From Pectinophora gossypiella (taxonomy: Eukaryota > Arthropoda > Insecta > Lepidoptera > Gelechiidae): a stretch of 64,000 bases of DNA. Location: positions 7,395,501-7,459,500 of the forward strand of contig NC_065414.1 of NCBI RefSeq assembly GCF_024362695.1, given 5' to 3'. Shown here in pieces: positions 21,053 through 33,189 of this stretch. The notes below the pieces were generated by a model, which was given only the letters and a program-made list of their open reading frames with translations, was not told where the DNA came from and ran no database searches. Made by a program: the position numbers and the translations under genes. Numbering within the stretch: position 1 is the first letter of the stretch; each line of letters opens with the position of its first letter.

Positions 21053-21769
21053 AGATTCTTTCAGTTCTTTTTACCGGACGATTTTCATTAGTAGCGCTTT
21101 ATCAACAGTCCGAGTACTTATATCAAATCAGCTTCCTCATTTGTCAATATGACATGGAGGTGGAGCTACCATTTATTTAATTTGAGCATCACTAAGTTAC
21201 ATTAAGAGCTGACTTACGAACTTATTTTTGCTTTTAGCACGGTCCATGTCTGTATCAACAAGAAACCTTGTATAAAGAATGCATACAATTGATTTGATTG
21301 TTTCCTTTTGCTTCGAATGCGCCTTTTATTATTCATCTTGCTCTTGATATGTATTGATAATGTTTGTACCTGTTGTTTATTTTACATTTGCTTACTTATG
21401 TTTATAACTTTATTTAATGCGGAAGATCGTTGGGACTGTATTATTCCTATAGTCAAGTTAATCTGGCTGGAACGAATTTTTAATCTCAAAGCGAAGAATG
21501 TAAGCACATTATTAAATTCTTATGTAGGTAGACAGTAATCACCAATAATGCACGAAACAAAACATTGTACAATTTAAACATCTTTATTACTTGGTGTGTA
21601 GGTTTTAAGTACAAAAACTATTGTTGGATATGGTGTGTACGAAATTAATGCTCCATCCTATATCTACACAAATTATTAAAATGCATTTGACTTTAATTTA
21701 ATTTTAACAGTAAAATTTTAAGTTAATATAGCAGATATTGCTGTTTAGCAATAAGGCCACCTATTGTGC
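21053..21769. other. Spacer without supported gene
   Basis: The plus-strand frame at 21308-21538 begins with a hydrophobic, Leu/Ile-rich stretch but has no start context, promoter or domain to support it. Confidence 0.35.
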
Positions 21770-21843
21770 TTATGTTTTTATTCGTATGTTTATGTCCTTT
21801 GTATATGTTGTAGTGCAATAAAGTATTGTTGATTGATTGATAT
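21770..21843 (+). mobile_element. LINE-like 3' end with (GATT)n tail
   Basis: The sequence tcctttgtatatgttgtagt, then gcaataaagtattgttgattgattgat, has a reverse-oriented relative at 63169-63240. A 3' end closing with AATAAA and a short microsatellite is typical of CR1-type LINEs; the family is by recall. Confidence 0.5.
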
Positions 21844-22047
21844 TATGAATGTTATTAACAAATTAATTAAGTAATAAAATAAAACTATATTGATAATGCT
21901 TTAAACTCTGGATACAAAATTACCTTCGTTGCTGTGAGATTGTTATAACCCATCTTAGCTTATCCTAGCTATTCATAGTTGAACCATACAGAAAAAGGTT
22001 CTTAAAAGTATTATTCCATATTACCGTAATATTCAATTATATTAATC

Positions 22048-22326
22048 CTATAAATAAATGAATGGAGAGTTACAGGCAAATGATAAAACATTTAAACTTA
22101 GACACCCGGGAATTTTACGGAAATTAATTTGAATAACATCAGAAACAATTCCAAACAGTAACAGCCGTAAATATAATCCTGTGGCAGGATCATCAATAGG
22201 ATCTATTGTATAGAACACAATTGAGTTGTTCAAAATGTATTCTAGATGTTGTTTACCTAACCCTCTATTTAGGGCCATTACTCTGTGTTTATCATTCCTT
22301 TGGTAGCGATTGAGCGACAGTGAAGA
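22048..22326 (-). CDS. Candidate exon or open segment (unknown protein)
   Basis: A minus-strand frame stays open from 22326 (after a cag acceptor-like site) to 22048, over 90 codons, containing SLNRYQRNDKHRVMALNR and later a hydrophobic run GLYLRLLLFGIVSD. The residue mix is protein-like, but the polypyrimidine tract is weak, and the most plausible donor (after aatttcc) would give a phase that does not match the candidate exon at 20843-21031. The two may therefore be unrelated or spurious. Confidence 0.2.
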   Translation of the reverse strand, partial: SSLSLNRYQRNDKHRVMALNRGLGKQHLEYILNNSIVFYTIDPIDDPATGLYLRLLLFGIVSDVIQINFRKIPGCLSLNVLSFACNSPFIYL

Positions 22327-22329
22327 CTG

Positions 22330-23440
22330 TCATTCATTTTACACTTGCGCGATGCCTGCACGCTACTTAATAGCAATATAATAAGCTATTATAATTTATT
22401 AGCAGAATGACTTATGTATATCTGTCTGTTTACTATTGAGATGGATACTGGGACTTCACTATTTCGCTATTTTTGACAATTCTTATTTCTACTTGTAGCA
22501 AATAATACTTTTAAGTTAATTTTTGCTTCTTTCAACTTAAATATTACGCACCGTAGACTGCGAGTGAAAAATGTCATTTAACAGCCTACGGATCTCAGAA
22601 TCAATTCAGAACTTATTTTTTAAATTGAACCTCGAATTTTTTTTTGTTGATCAACAGATAGCTCTCTGCATGTGGGATCTATGTCTATATGGCTCTAATT
22701 TTGTTCTAACTATAACCTGTTAACTGTTCTAATATAAACTAACTATAATTAGTAGGAAAATTCTCGACGGCGATTCGCTACTAGCCTGCATTCGCGCGCG
22801 TCGTTTCTCTCTATTTCGGGGTACACAGCCTATGTAAAGCGCCCCTATTGTTTTGGGATGATAAATTAGCAGCTTACCTGTCGCTGGATTAGCTCCCTAT
22901 GCAGACTCCATCGTCACCCCTTCCCTCTGATGTGTCGTTTGTATCTTTTTATTTGCGTTTGATTGTTTGATTAATTCGTTTTTGAACAATACGCCGTAAC
23001 TGTATCTGTGATGAAAAGATCCAATTTGTTGATATTGTATGTGTTAAGCTGGGTAAAGAGGTAAATGACACAGAACGTGTTGCTGGAAAAAGTAAAATAA
23101 GTAAGTAAGTAGTAGTAGAATTATGCCGTTGTATCAAGATCCAGACAATGACATACTTAAGGGTAATAATAGGTAAAGGTAGAATAATAATATAACATAC
23201 ATACGAAAGCATCACGCTGCTGTATGCTCCAAGAGATGTATAGTATATACACCCACTCTTCTCCAGTTACGTGACATGCAAAAGCTTCTAATCTTTTCTA
23301 GCGCGATCAAGATCCGAAATTGTATTACCTATTGAAGAGGCGACGTAAAGATAAAATTACCATCCAGACTTCCTATCCACACACCCATTACCGTCTAAGT
23401 AACAAAGTAAACACCATCACCAAGTCAAAACAATTACGTG
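22330..23440. other. Non-coding stretch with a short GC-rich block
   Basis: A CpG-containing patch at about 22765-22860 stands out from the AT-rich surroundings but carries no open frame. Nothing else was recognised. Confidence 0.35.
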
Positions 23441-23522
23441 TAGCTTATCAGCGCGTCTCGACGGGTTTTTGCTGAACAGCTCAAGTCCTATGAGTTATGA
23501 CGTCGCCGTCAGCTATCGTGGA

Positions 23523-23550
23523 TATAAATCACACGCTTCAGCGGTCTTCA
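23523..23550 (+). promoter_or_regulatory. Candidate TATA/initiator core promoter
   Basis: tataaa at 23523 and a cttcagct initiator with its A at 23550 are 27 bp apart. A CRE-like tgacgtcg and its partial inverted copy lie just upstream (about 23498-23512), and the region is GC-richer than its flanks. The first ATG with a good context is at 23649. The arrangement fits a promoter, but no confident gene follows. Confidence 0.35.
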
Positions 23551-23648
23551 GCTAGCTCACGCTCGGTAACGACCTTCTTATGTTTAGGACTCAGGGCTTT
23601 ACGGCCTCTTCTGGATTTTAGGATTAGGACTTAGGAAAGGAGGAAAAG

Positions 23649-23768
23649 ATGCTGAGTTTTATCTCTGCGTTTCAACCTTGGTTTTTGAGAGACTTTGATT
23701 TTAGAGAGATATTTTGTAAATTGTGTTTTAGTACCAATTTTAAAAAATTCGGAGTTAGAGTTCGTTAA
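23649..23768 (+). CDS. Small open frame (39 codons) downstream of the candidate promoter
   Basis: It starts with an ATG with A at -3 about 100 nt after the proposed transcription start, encodes MLSFISAFQPWFLRDFDFRE and 19 further residues, then a stop. No homolog is recognised and the C-terminus is Arg/Lys-rich. It could be a leader frame, part of a first exon (there is a gtaaat within it), or chance. Confidence 0.15.
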   Translation: MLSFISAFQPWFLRDFDFREIFCKLCFSTNFKKFGVRVR

Positions 23769-24065
23769 AAACTTTGTCATATTAGATTGGAAGATATATA
23801 TTTTTCCAAAAGAGTCAGATGAAAAAATACATGTGTGTGTTAAAACTAAGTATAAAAATCACATTCAAAAATAATCACACTGTACCATCTAATTATAATA
23901 AAATATGATGAACTTGTTAACAAGCTAAAGTTAGAGGCTTTTTGAAAGCTTCAGCAACCTTGTTACCAATTCAAATGTTCACCCTTTTAAAGTGGGTCAC
24001 ATTACATAATTATACAAATATTCTTAATCTATTTTGTTTTAATCGTTGAATTGAGTTAAAAATTT

Positions 24066-24316
24066 GGCTAGTTTCCTAGGTCAAAGATAAATTATGAAAT
24101 TCTGATTACTAAATAAAGATCTAAAGGTGACAAAAACGTTTTCTGTTTTCTATTCGACCTATTTATAAATTTTAATAAAGTAAAATTTAATAACAATTGC
24201 GAAGTTTTGTCACGTTTTTCTATGACGTGGCAGGTAGCTTTTTCATAATTCCATAGTAATTTCATGTATTGATGTTTAGTAAAAAGTAACTGATTCGACT
24301 AGTTGAAAACTACCCC
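24066..24316 (-). repeat. Dispersed repeat family E, copy 1
   Basis: The reverse complement of this segment is clearly similar along its whole length to 37423-37675 (shared landmarks: aatcagttactttttaa, atgaaattactatggaatt, catagaaaaacgt, ataatttatctt). No inverted ends or coding frame are obvious; both ends carry an actag motif. Probably a non-autonomous transposon family. Confidence 0.7.
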
Positions 24317-24369
24317 ATTCTTAAGAAAATTACGTTAAATCATTTTTAATTTATATAGTGTGGCAGTTA

Positions 24370-24428
24370 TATTTTCTTAAAATCTACTGTGATTTTAAGA
24401 AAATAATGATGACGATGATGATGATGAT
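24370..24428. repeat. Perfect 15-bp stem/6-nt loop hairpin followed by (GAT)n
   Basis: tattttcttaaaatc (24370-24384) pairs perfectly with 24391-24405 around the loop tactgt. A GAT/GAC trinucleotide run follows directly to about 24428. It could be a simple-sequence foldback; no function can be assigned. Confidence 0.55.
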
Positions 24429-24429
24429 T

Positions 24430-25100
24430 TGTTAAAAACCCTGTAATTACTTAATCTTAGCAGCTATTAGATATTGAATCAATTAAGAAATCCCTTCCAG
24501 AATGCTCAGTACGAAATGTACCTAAATGCCGTTTGAAGGGAATCAGTTGTTACAAGACGGATGGTAAATGAAACCCTCGGACCTCTGGGAAGAGTGATTG
24601 AGTATGAAAAAGCACCTTGCCCAGATTACTTCTTGATCGGATGGAGTATTCAGACAAATTGGAACGATGTAGCTTTCATTTCTCGTTTAAGAATAACATC
24701 TAGCCAGTTGGTTAGGTTGGAATGTTTTAGTGTAAACATGTTTCGTGAGAAAGACCTTTAAATTGGCGAACACCTGACCCACATTAGCCAATAAAAGTAT
24801 ATTGGATTTTTGAGATAATATATTTATCATGATTACTTTGAATCCTTTCCAAAATGTATCTCTAAGTAAATAAAATTGTAATTTTTGCAATCGCTTCGGA
24901 ATCGTCGATGTTACTCAGAATAGCCGTCGAGATTTGCGACGTTATCGATCAACGTATGACGTGATGCGATTACCATCGCGATCGCCATATTGTACAAATG
25001 ATTGAGATTTATCGAATGTCGCTTCAAATACGTCAGTGCTTCTGATTCAACGAAAATCTTGCTACGGCCTTTCCAGAGACTACGACTTTTTGAGACTTTT
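24430..25100. other. Spacer without supported gene
   Basis: Opposite-strand open frames at 24561-24761 (+) and 24687-24890 (-) overlap. The minus one has an acceptor-like tttatttacttag before it, but no convincing second boundary. Confidence 0.35.
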
Positions 25101-25443
25101 CCAGGCCTCCTCGTTCCTCAAATACAATAATTTCATGGATAACAGACATATGCATCTTTTATCTTTGTTTTGGGTATATATGACCCCTTTTGTTACACCC
25201 AGGCACAATTGCATCTTCCACCCATTATTATTCTGATTAAAATAAAGAAAAGCAATATAGGTAAGTATAATTCTAGACATAATGTTATCCAAATACAATT
25301 AGTCACTTATAAATTAAAATTACGAGTAATTAAAACAACAATTATTTTTATATATGCTTTTGCCGTCACATTGTATTTTGGAATAATTATCACGTTAAAG
25401 CTGTATGACGTCATCTATATTGTTTTTGGTGAAACTAGCCTTG
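25101..25443. mobile_element. Dispersed repeat family D, copy 1 (MITE-like)
   Basis: It aligns with 29094-29480 through shared blocks such as atttcatggataacaga, atgcatcttttatctttgtt, cacccaggcacaa, catcttccacccattatt and taattatcacgttaaa. Comparing the two copies suggests imperfect inverted ends (ccaaggct/cgttcctcaaa-like). Length differences come from indels. The plus-strand 102-codon frame here is not conserved in the second copy, so it is not a gene. Confidence 0.7.
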
Positions 25444-25577
25444 AAAGCGGCTTATTAATATCTACATATTTCACATGAATTCCTAACAGGTCATAAATTG
25501 TTATGATGCTGATGTTATTACTTTCCTCCCAAATGCTAATTAAAACTTAGACTGGTTTTTAAATTGAAAGGTTTCAG

Positions 25578-25605
25578 TATAAAAAGCAGCGCTAAATATA
25601 ATCCA
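25578..25605 (+). promoter_or_regulatory. Weak candidate core promoter
   Basis: tataaaa at 25578 precedes a tccagttt initiator-like site with its A at 25605, spacing 27 bp, at the left edge of a GC-richer block. No downstream coding start is convincing, so this could be chance. Confidence 0.2.
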
Positions 25606-25619
25606 GTTTAATTACCCGA

Positions 25620-26200
25620 GTGCACTTCGGAATATTTTATACTCCTACCAACCGCAGCGTATCAAAGGAACGCAATCCTTTCTCTGCAAACGGCGACCGG
25701 GGGATTTTTTGTGCATAAAAATATTATGCTTCACCCCTGCGGTGAAAACATTCGGCCTCGCAAAAGGGCAAATTAAATCATATACCAAGCGTCTCAATTA
25801 TTTAAAATGCGCGGTATGTGCTACCGGCAGCGCAAAAAGAATGGTGGCGTTGGTCCTTTGAAAAGCCCATCGGGGGACGCTCTCGAAACTGTCACCCCCA
25901 GAAGCACACCTCACTAAATATCTAATTCGACGTTATCGCTACAGACTTCATGCACTGCAGTTTTTATGAGCCGCAAGCTACAATCTGGAATAATCCAAAC
26001 AGCAATGGTTGCGACGCAGAGTGTGGGGTGTTGGGGATCGCTTTTGGATAGAGTAAAGGCGCCGCGGCGGCTGGCATGGCGCGCATGCGTACAAAATCTC
26101 ACCCCATTGGCTTAAGATGACGTCATCGGGGTGAGCCCGTGGTTCTGAGTGACACCAACAGTCACCCCCGAGCGGTCGCATAGCTCCCTCGTGTCTCCCG
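25620..26200. other. GC-richer, CpG-containing block of unknown role
   Basis: This ~580-bp block has many CpGs and few simple repeats, in sharp contrast with its surroundings. Open frames are short and inconsistent. It could be a conserved regulatory element or the 5' region of a transcript starting near 25605. Nothing in it is a recognised repeat. Confidence 0.3.
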
Positions 26201-29093
26201 AAGTGAAATAAAAACAAACGTTTGAATAACATTTCATTTCAAAGACTACCGGTGTTCATAAACATTTCCTTGTGTTATTGAGTGGTTATCCAAGTGATCG
26301 TATGAACTGAAACGTCCCTAACAGCTCCTGCCGTACGTACATCATTGAACGAAGGTAACATATTGTTTACAGTTTCGCTTGTGTCAGTATTTTCAATGAT
26401 GCTGCCTCGTGCATGACTCGGAATTAACACGCAAGGGTATTGGAATATCTTTAGCGACCAATCTTTATGGTTTTCCATATTCATTACCAATAACATCGCA
26501 GGGAGAATTGTGCCATCGTGCCAAAGAGGCTGTTTTGAAATCATAACTTTTATGAATATATTCAGAACATGAATTTTGAAAGACGAAGGATTTAAGACAT
26601 TGTTACGTTTCTTTATGTGTTTTCATTTCAGCAAAACGTATTCACTCTTGTAACTTGAGTAGATATTAGAACCTCGCGTCGTCGGAAATTAGAATCAACA
26701 GTGCCTTCACGTTTTGGATATCGTGTTACTCCGAGTAACTCGATAGATACTTTACATAAATTAATGTCTCTAGCCAACAGTCGAATTTATTTCAGAACTA
26801 ACTAACCATTACAGGCTTTCATCTCCCAATTTGAATATTGAAAAGAATAAGACCGTAGATGGATGCGGTGTTGCGAAATAGGTTTTGTTTAGAAGAAAAA
26901 GCAATAAGGGTTTAGATTGGATAGGGGGACTCATTTGAATAACCCAAGTTTTAGGGATAATGCGTTCTCTAAGTTGATTCAAGGCTTTTAATATGAGCTG
27001 AGCATGCTTCAGAATAGGTTGACTTTTACCATCAGCGACCCATTAACTCATTATTTTTAATTATTTCTGTACAAATTATAAAAAACAATTTGATAGGCTT
27101 TTATTGTTTGGTGGCATCAATAATTATTTATTATGTATTGACAGGCACGATGTTGATATAATTTTTCGGTGTGTTGTCTTTTATTTCTTTTGATTGTTAA
27201 GAAAGATTATTGATTGTTAAGAAAGACTATTGAACCGGGCACATTTTCTTTCATAAAAAGATTATGTATGTCCCGTCTCTTATGAGAATTTTTCTTCATC
27301 CAGTCGTATTCTGTTCTTAACTATTCAGCAGAATATTGTGCAAAAGCCAGTAAGATTTTTTAAAATATTATTTCAGAACGTAAAGTTTATTTGATTTATC
27401 CATCTGCAAAATTAACAAGGCAGCTGCTATGGAAAAAACTTAATTTCCTTGAAACAAGTTTCTGAAACGGAATCTGCAACATGTTTTATATGAATTTTCA
27501 TAAAGTTTTCAGTGGAATGAATCCATGCCAAGTTTTACAAGGTTGTGTTTCAACAGATTAAAAACATAAACTTGAAAGCAATCTTTGTATGGGGCGCTTT
27601 CAAGCACTTCGCACGTTATTCTTTACGGCCTCGGTTGGAAGTTATGAGTTTATTTCAAATTTTAATTTCACGTTTCTCTCAAATTTTATATTAATTATGC
27701 CCACTTTGAATTTGATATTTCACTTTTGAGTTTTATTACAAACTTATCTACTCTTATGTCTAGTTTTTCTCTGGTTGTACTTAAAACGAATGTACCTACT
27801 GCAGCCAACAACTCAACATTTTCAACAAATTCACTTACATTCATATTTATCAAATTAACGTCACGAAGAGAAAAGCTATTTTGTAGGTTCGGTTGTTTTA
27901 ACAATGGGGTCAAATAACCTAGATAAGACAAAATATTCGAAATATATTTTATTTTAATAGTCGAAAATATTTTTGTAACATTTCAGTTTAGTTAGTCTAA
28001 ACCTTTCTCTCGTCTATTCGTCTATTCTTTTCTCTCGTGCCAAAGCGATCATTCGACCTCCAATAGCCACTTGTCTGGAATATTAAATAAGCCTTCTTAA
28101 GGCTTATTAATCGTTTATAACCCCGTCAAATAAGACGTAGTGCAATCATACACAGCTTAAGTTCCCAATCAAGTGTGCCAATACGGGTCTAATGGTTGGA
28201 TATATCAACTTGGGGAAGAAATAAGGGCAATTACTGAAATGGACGGACCATGTGCTCTGTGAATACCAATAATTGCGACTGACCGAGCGAAACCGACTGG
28301 CAAATGCATTTGTCGGTCTTTGAAACTAGATGCTGCTATATTTTTTTATGTTAATTGGAATATTTTAATTAAAAGAGGAGAAAATGGCTTCCTGTATTTT
28401 TTTTATAAAAAAATGCTCTTTTTAGTTTTAAATCTTAGTATTCTTTCGTATTTTTTACACATACCTGATTAAAATACATATACAGTAATCAGTATAAGAA
28501 CATCCTTAGAGTTATTTTTGCAATTATTAATAATTTGAAGTGGTTGCCTGTTTTACAAATTAAAAAAAATGAAATATTTACCCTAAGTATCATGTTTTTG
28601 ATTTTGAAAGAAATCAGATTTGTAACCAATAATGTTCAATAATTTATTTATCAATAAAAATGCTTTTAATTATTCAAACATTTCGAACATCAAAAGCGTT
28701 CCGAATGAAATTCCTTTTACAAAAAATATGAAAGAGCGATTATTCTCCAATCCCTGTACTGTTCGAAAAGAATTTAAGCCGGCGATTGGCTACCGATCTT
28801 TTAAAGTGAGTCTATCGCCTATAATCGCACTTAATTTGATTGGCAGCGTACAGCTGGTTCCGACGTGGAAACTCTATTACTTCCCAACTTCACAGGGTTT
28901 TACGGATATTCTGTACAAAGGAAATTACTGTATTGATCGACTTATTTACTGGTTCATTTAACAATTATACGTACGGATGCCAGAGATGAACGACTAGTTG
29001 ACATAAATATCGGAATCAGATTTAATTTACGTGATAATTATGTAAATACTCACTTGTTCAACGTCAAACAAAATGTCATAAATGAGAGATTTT
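26201..29093. other. 2.9-kb stretch without supported gene
   Basis: Short open frames on both strands (27695-27931 minus, 28632-28961 plus) lack domains; the second crosses a GTGAGT at about 28807. A 3-nt-loop hairpin of aataagcctt sits at 28086-28110. Two short GC-richer patches lie at about 28110-28170 and 28260-28320. Confidence 0.35.
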
Positions 29094-29480
29094 CAAGGCT
29101 ACGTTCCTCAAAAAAATTATAGATGACGCTGTACAGATTTTCCTTCGTTTAACCTTCTAATTTCATGGATAACAGATATATGCATCTTTTATCTTTGTTT
29201 TTGGGGATAAATTATGACCTTTGTTATTGCACCCAGGCACAACACATCTTCCACCCATTATTCGTCTGATCAAAATAAAGAGAAGCTATACATAAGCAAC
29301 ATAATTCTAAACGTATCTGATCCAAATACCAAGCAACAATTATATCTCTGCCATTACATTATATTTTTGATTAATTATGTACCTCGACCAATGAGAAAAT
29401 AGGTAATTATCACGTTAAATCTGAACAGCGCCATCTAAATATATCTATATTTATTATATTTTTTGGGGAACGCTGCCTGG
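29094..29480. mobile_element. Dispersed repeat family D, copy 2 (MITE-like)
   Basis: The partner of 25101-25443, with better-preserved ends: caaggctacgttcctcaaa at the left and the inverted counterpart of ttccaggcagcgttcccc at the right. No coding capacity. Confidence 0.7.
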
Positions 29481-31361
29481 AACTTTCCAGGGACTTGCCT
29501 CATTCAGCAAAAGCTTCGCTTAATCAATAGATTACGTTATGCCACATTGCTTTCCTTTAATGCTTTTCGATCGATATTTTTGCATATACGTTTAAGACAA
29601 GAAAAAACGGGTTAAAGTAGTCTGCTTCGTGAATAAAACAAACAAAAGTGAACAATTTAAAATTATCAATTCAAGAACCGATTGTCAACTTACCGAAACA
29701 AATACTTCAATAGATTAACAAATAAACCATTTACTCGGTATCTATGGAAGTCTACGAGTTAATTACAAAAGCCATTTTACTGCGGAAATCAATGCTCGGT
29801 TTGGGCTGGCTACGGCTGCTTGGTAACGACCTGCCAATATCAGTCAATTAACTCAGTCCGCTCTACTTAAATAATTATTTGCTTTCACAAGTTGTATAAA
29901 AATCACCCATTATTATAATGGAATACCCAGTTTTTGTGGACTCACTGTATTTATGAAATTCCTTTGTTGGTTGATATTTAAAGAACCTTTTGAACTAGTA
30001 GATTCTAAATATTTTCTTATGTATGTCAGCCCGTTTAAGTACAGTAAAACTAATACAAAGCCTAATAAATATACATAGCCACCTTTGTCATAAAATTAAA
30101 GAAACTGTTTACAAAAAGCACTAAGTACATTGCAAATGGCGGCATTATTGCTTAAAGCTTTTTCTTCCAGGCAATCATAAGTCGAGGAAATATGTAAAAA
30201 TTAAAAAACTTTTACCTTCATAATTATGTGTATCATTTCTGGCAAAGAATATTGAAAGAGCTTTTTGACTAATTTCTTCTAATATGGCGGTTTTAGTCAA
30301 CAGTAGTATTTAGGCTTAAGCTAATTTTTAAAATTGTAGTATAAATAAATACATTAAAACTACAAAGTATTTGTGTAATCACTAATAAAATCAATGCAAA
30401 TGAGTCAAATGTCAATATTTACAGTAGGGGTTGTACTGGTCACGTCCATAGGGAGATGTCAACTCGTCATAGCACTGTTTATGCCAATTACACCTCGTTA
30501 GAAATCGATCGCTCGAATTATTGCTCCGTCAGTTTTCATAATTGATATCCATGATTACGTATTGGTTTGATAATAATCCAATTTCTATTATATGTAATAT
30601 GTCGGAAATAATTAGAATAATAATGGAGTAATTTTTGGATGCTATCGTAAAAGTGAGTTAATATTAGCCTTCAAATAAGTAGTGATGGTGATACTCGTAT
30701 GGATATAACTTTACATTTCTCGTTTAACGATGATTTACTTACTGAATTTTAATTTGATAAAAAATGCGCAGAGTAAGACCGTAATATCATCACACGCGTC
30801 CAGTGCAAAAGCGCCGGTATAAAAATTTGTTTTTATAAAACTGTCCAGGCCAGTTTTCGGAACATAAATATTACGCTGCCTATTTACGGAAGCTATCTAT
30901 AACGTGAAATCTACACGGGGTTGGCGTTCTTCCAAAAATCGCCGATGAGTAAAACGAGCACTTTTGTCAAACCACATAAACTTCCAAGTGACCAACTTAG
31001 TAGATTTAAAGCTGCATCTTGGAAACTAAGTAAGGAACTTTATTAAGTAGAAAGTTGGTGGTTTGTTACCGAAATACGTAGAACAGTACCATTATTATTC
31101 TTTGTGTACAGACGCTGGCGTGATGATAAGATTATTCAGAGACATTCAAGGGAAGATTTTTCTAAAGCAGAGGCCGTTGTATAAGTAGTCTAACTATATT
31201 AAAAAGAAGTAAGCGTCTTAAGTCGCAGATTTGCCTTTCCTTTCTTATGGGCACCCACGAAGTTCCAATTTTTAAGTAAGTGTTTCGAAGTCGACCGTGA
31301 AAAGTAGATATATAATAGCCAAAAGGAATCAAACGGGGCCTAAAACTGATTAAGTAAATAA
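29481..31361. other. AT-rich stretch without supported gene
   Basis: Nothing beyond short chance frames and simple A/T runs was recognised. Confidence 0.4.
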
Positions 31362-31372
31362 AATACCAATAA

Positions 31373-31591
31373 TCATTAATCGGGCATGTCGTAAAAACCG
31401 ACAGAGGGATTGTGTCCTCTAACATGATGGACTAATGTTATGGGCGATAGGCTGATCCCTTATCACCATAAGGTTCATCATATCCATCTTTGGACTTCGT
31501 ATCAACAGTGGCTGCAGGTTGTCTTTGATTGCTTGTGGCTCTGCCCACCCCATTGGGGATTGCGGGCGTGAGTTTATGTATGTATGTATGT
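31373..31591 (+). mobile_element. Retroposon fragment with exact 11-bp target duplication and (TATG)n tail
   Basis: aataccaataa occurs at 31362-31372 and 31592-31602. The 219-bp insert contains atgggcgataggctgatccc and ends gcgggcgtgagtttatgtat with TATG repeats. I recall this sequence as a frequent lepidopteran non-LTR or SINE 3' region. The minus-strand frames at 31162-31425 and 31438-31740 overlap it and are shadows. Confidence 0.8.
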
Positions 31592-32112
31592 AATACCAAT
31601 AAAGTGCAACTTAGTGTATATACGTAATTAAAATTTATATGCAGATCAGAAAAGTTACCAGTACTCAATTTTTGGGGACAAGAAAAAGCCCTAACCCTAA
31701 ACACTATGGTAAGAACTTGATTGAGTAAGAAGTTACTCATCTTTTAATAATTTAAACTCCACCATGCCTGCCACTCACCACTCCAAAACGGACCACCAAC
31801 TCTTGCATCTTTTAAGATAGGGTGAGAAACATATTAATCATTTTTAAAGTAATGAAAAGAGAGAATGTATCAATCTTTTGTCTCAGGGCGTGAGAGGGGA
31901 ACTAGAGTGAAATTAAGACTGTGAAAAATGGCGGTAGCCATTATGAAAATCATTATTTGTTTATAAATTAAACGGCGTTTAGGTGACGTGCAAATATATT
32001 GGGGAGGGTAGGTTTCTGTAACTAAGTACTACATAAGTAGTCTGCTATAAAACCTATCTATTATGAATATACCTAAGGAATAAGTAAATAATTAAAATAT
32101 GTATACAACAGT

Positions 32113-32302
32113 CACGACGAATTTATTAAAAAACATCGTAGAAGGAAAGCTAGAAGGAAAGAGAGGAAGGGGGAGACCAAGAAGAGCTTACATGGAACAG
32201 ATTAAAGAAAAGGTTAACGTCGTGTTTTATAGGGAAGTCAAGGAATTGGCCGTTGATAGACTGGAATGGAAAATGCTACACCGACAAGAGCGTGGCTCTT
32301 AA
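32113..32302 (+). pseudogene. C-terminal fragment of a LINE polyprotein (RTE-like)
   Basis: The encoded peptide is very basic, with RGRGRPRRAYMEQIKEK, then VKELAVDRLEWKMLHRQERG and a terminal serine before the stop. This kind of Gly-Arg-Pro rich segment followed by a Trp/Leu motif is what I recall as the extreme C-terminus of RTE-like LINE proteins, downstream of the reverse transcriptase. No catalytic residues remain. The ATG at 32099 lies outside the insertion and is not a real start. Confidence 0.65.
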
Positions 32303-32315
32303 ATTGATGATGATG
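32113..32315 (+). mobile_element. 5'-truncated RTE-like LINE with exact 10-bp target duplication
   Basis: atacaacagt at 32103-32112 and 32316-32325 brackets a 203-bp insert. It contains the last ~63 codons of a LINE reading frame, whose stop is almost immediately followed by a (GAT)n tail. A stop right next to a microsatellite tail is typical of RTE-type elements. The same end recurs at 36724-36851 and 38131-38229. Confidence 0.8.
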
Positions 32316-32325
32316 ATACAACAGT

Positions 32326-33189
32326 ATCCAATCAACAAATAGAAGTAAAACCGATTCAAGTTCAACTCACGCATTTTTAAGGGTCAAGATTATTAGTATC
32401 TTGATATGTAAATATTTTATACAAAATTTGTCCCGTGTAAAACCTATCACAGTCAGATTTATCCCCACGTCCCCCGCGGCACCATATCACCCACGCAGCC
32501 TTCGACCCGCATGATATTACGTAAGCCCCGACAAGATACAATTTTTCAATCGTGTATCGCTTCAGGCCTCGTTTTAGACGGGGTCATAATGTAATAGGTG
32601 ATAAAGCTGTTACTGCTGCAGTTAACTAGTATGGAGATTAGATTAAAGCCATAGGAAAAGAAATTTGAAACCCAAATTGACAAAACCGAACCCAATGATT
32701 CAATCCAACGAGTCAATTGCCTACCGAAAGATATAAGATAGATCAATTTGATTATAATATAATATGTAAATAATCGTAACGTATGTAGGGATAAAAACGT
32801 AATACCTACGTATCGTAACTGACACTTAATCGAGTTAATGTAAACATGTTATTCATTAGACGGTAAATAACAATAAGTTTAACAAAAAGTGTGTAATAAC
32901 AAAAAGTTTAAAGTCGATACCCTAAAAGCGTATCATATTAATGAGTACGAACACTTTACTGAAAACGTTAGAAAGGACCTAAGTAAATGATGAAGATGAT
33001 GATTATGTGTTCCAGCCGGTTTCGTAAGTAAAATCTTTATAATGAACGGAATTAACAAAAAATTTTTCATTTTGAATTATGATTACTAAATAAACAATAA
33101 AGAAAAGAAGGAAAACAACGTTTTGCGAACATAAAACCGTTAGGATTTGGATGTTACAATAATCTTTATCGCAATACAAACTCTCACAG
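32326..33189. other. Spacer with one GC-rich patch
   Basis: A CpG-containing patch at about 32445-32600 contrasts with AT-rich flanks, and the minus-strand frame 32546-32746 begins in it. No gene is supported. Confidence 0.35.

Noticed and set aside
25170..25478. 102-codon plus-strand frame as a gene
   Set aside because: It lies in a dispersed repeat, and the second copy (29094-29480) does not preserve the frame.
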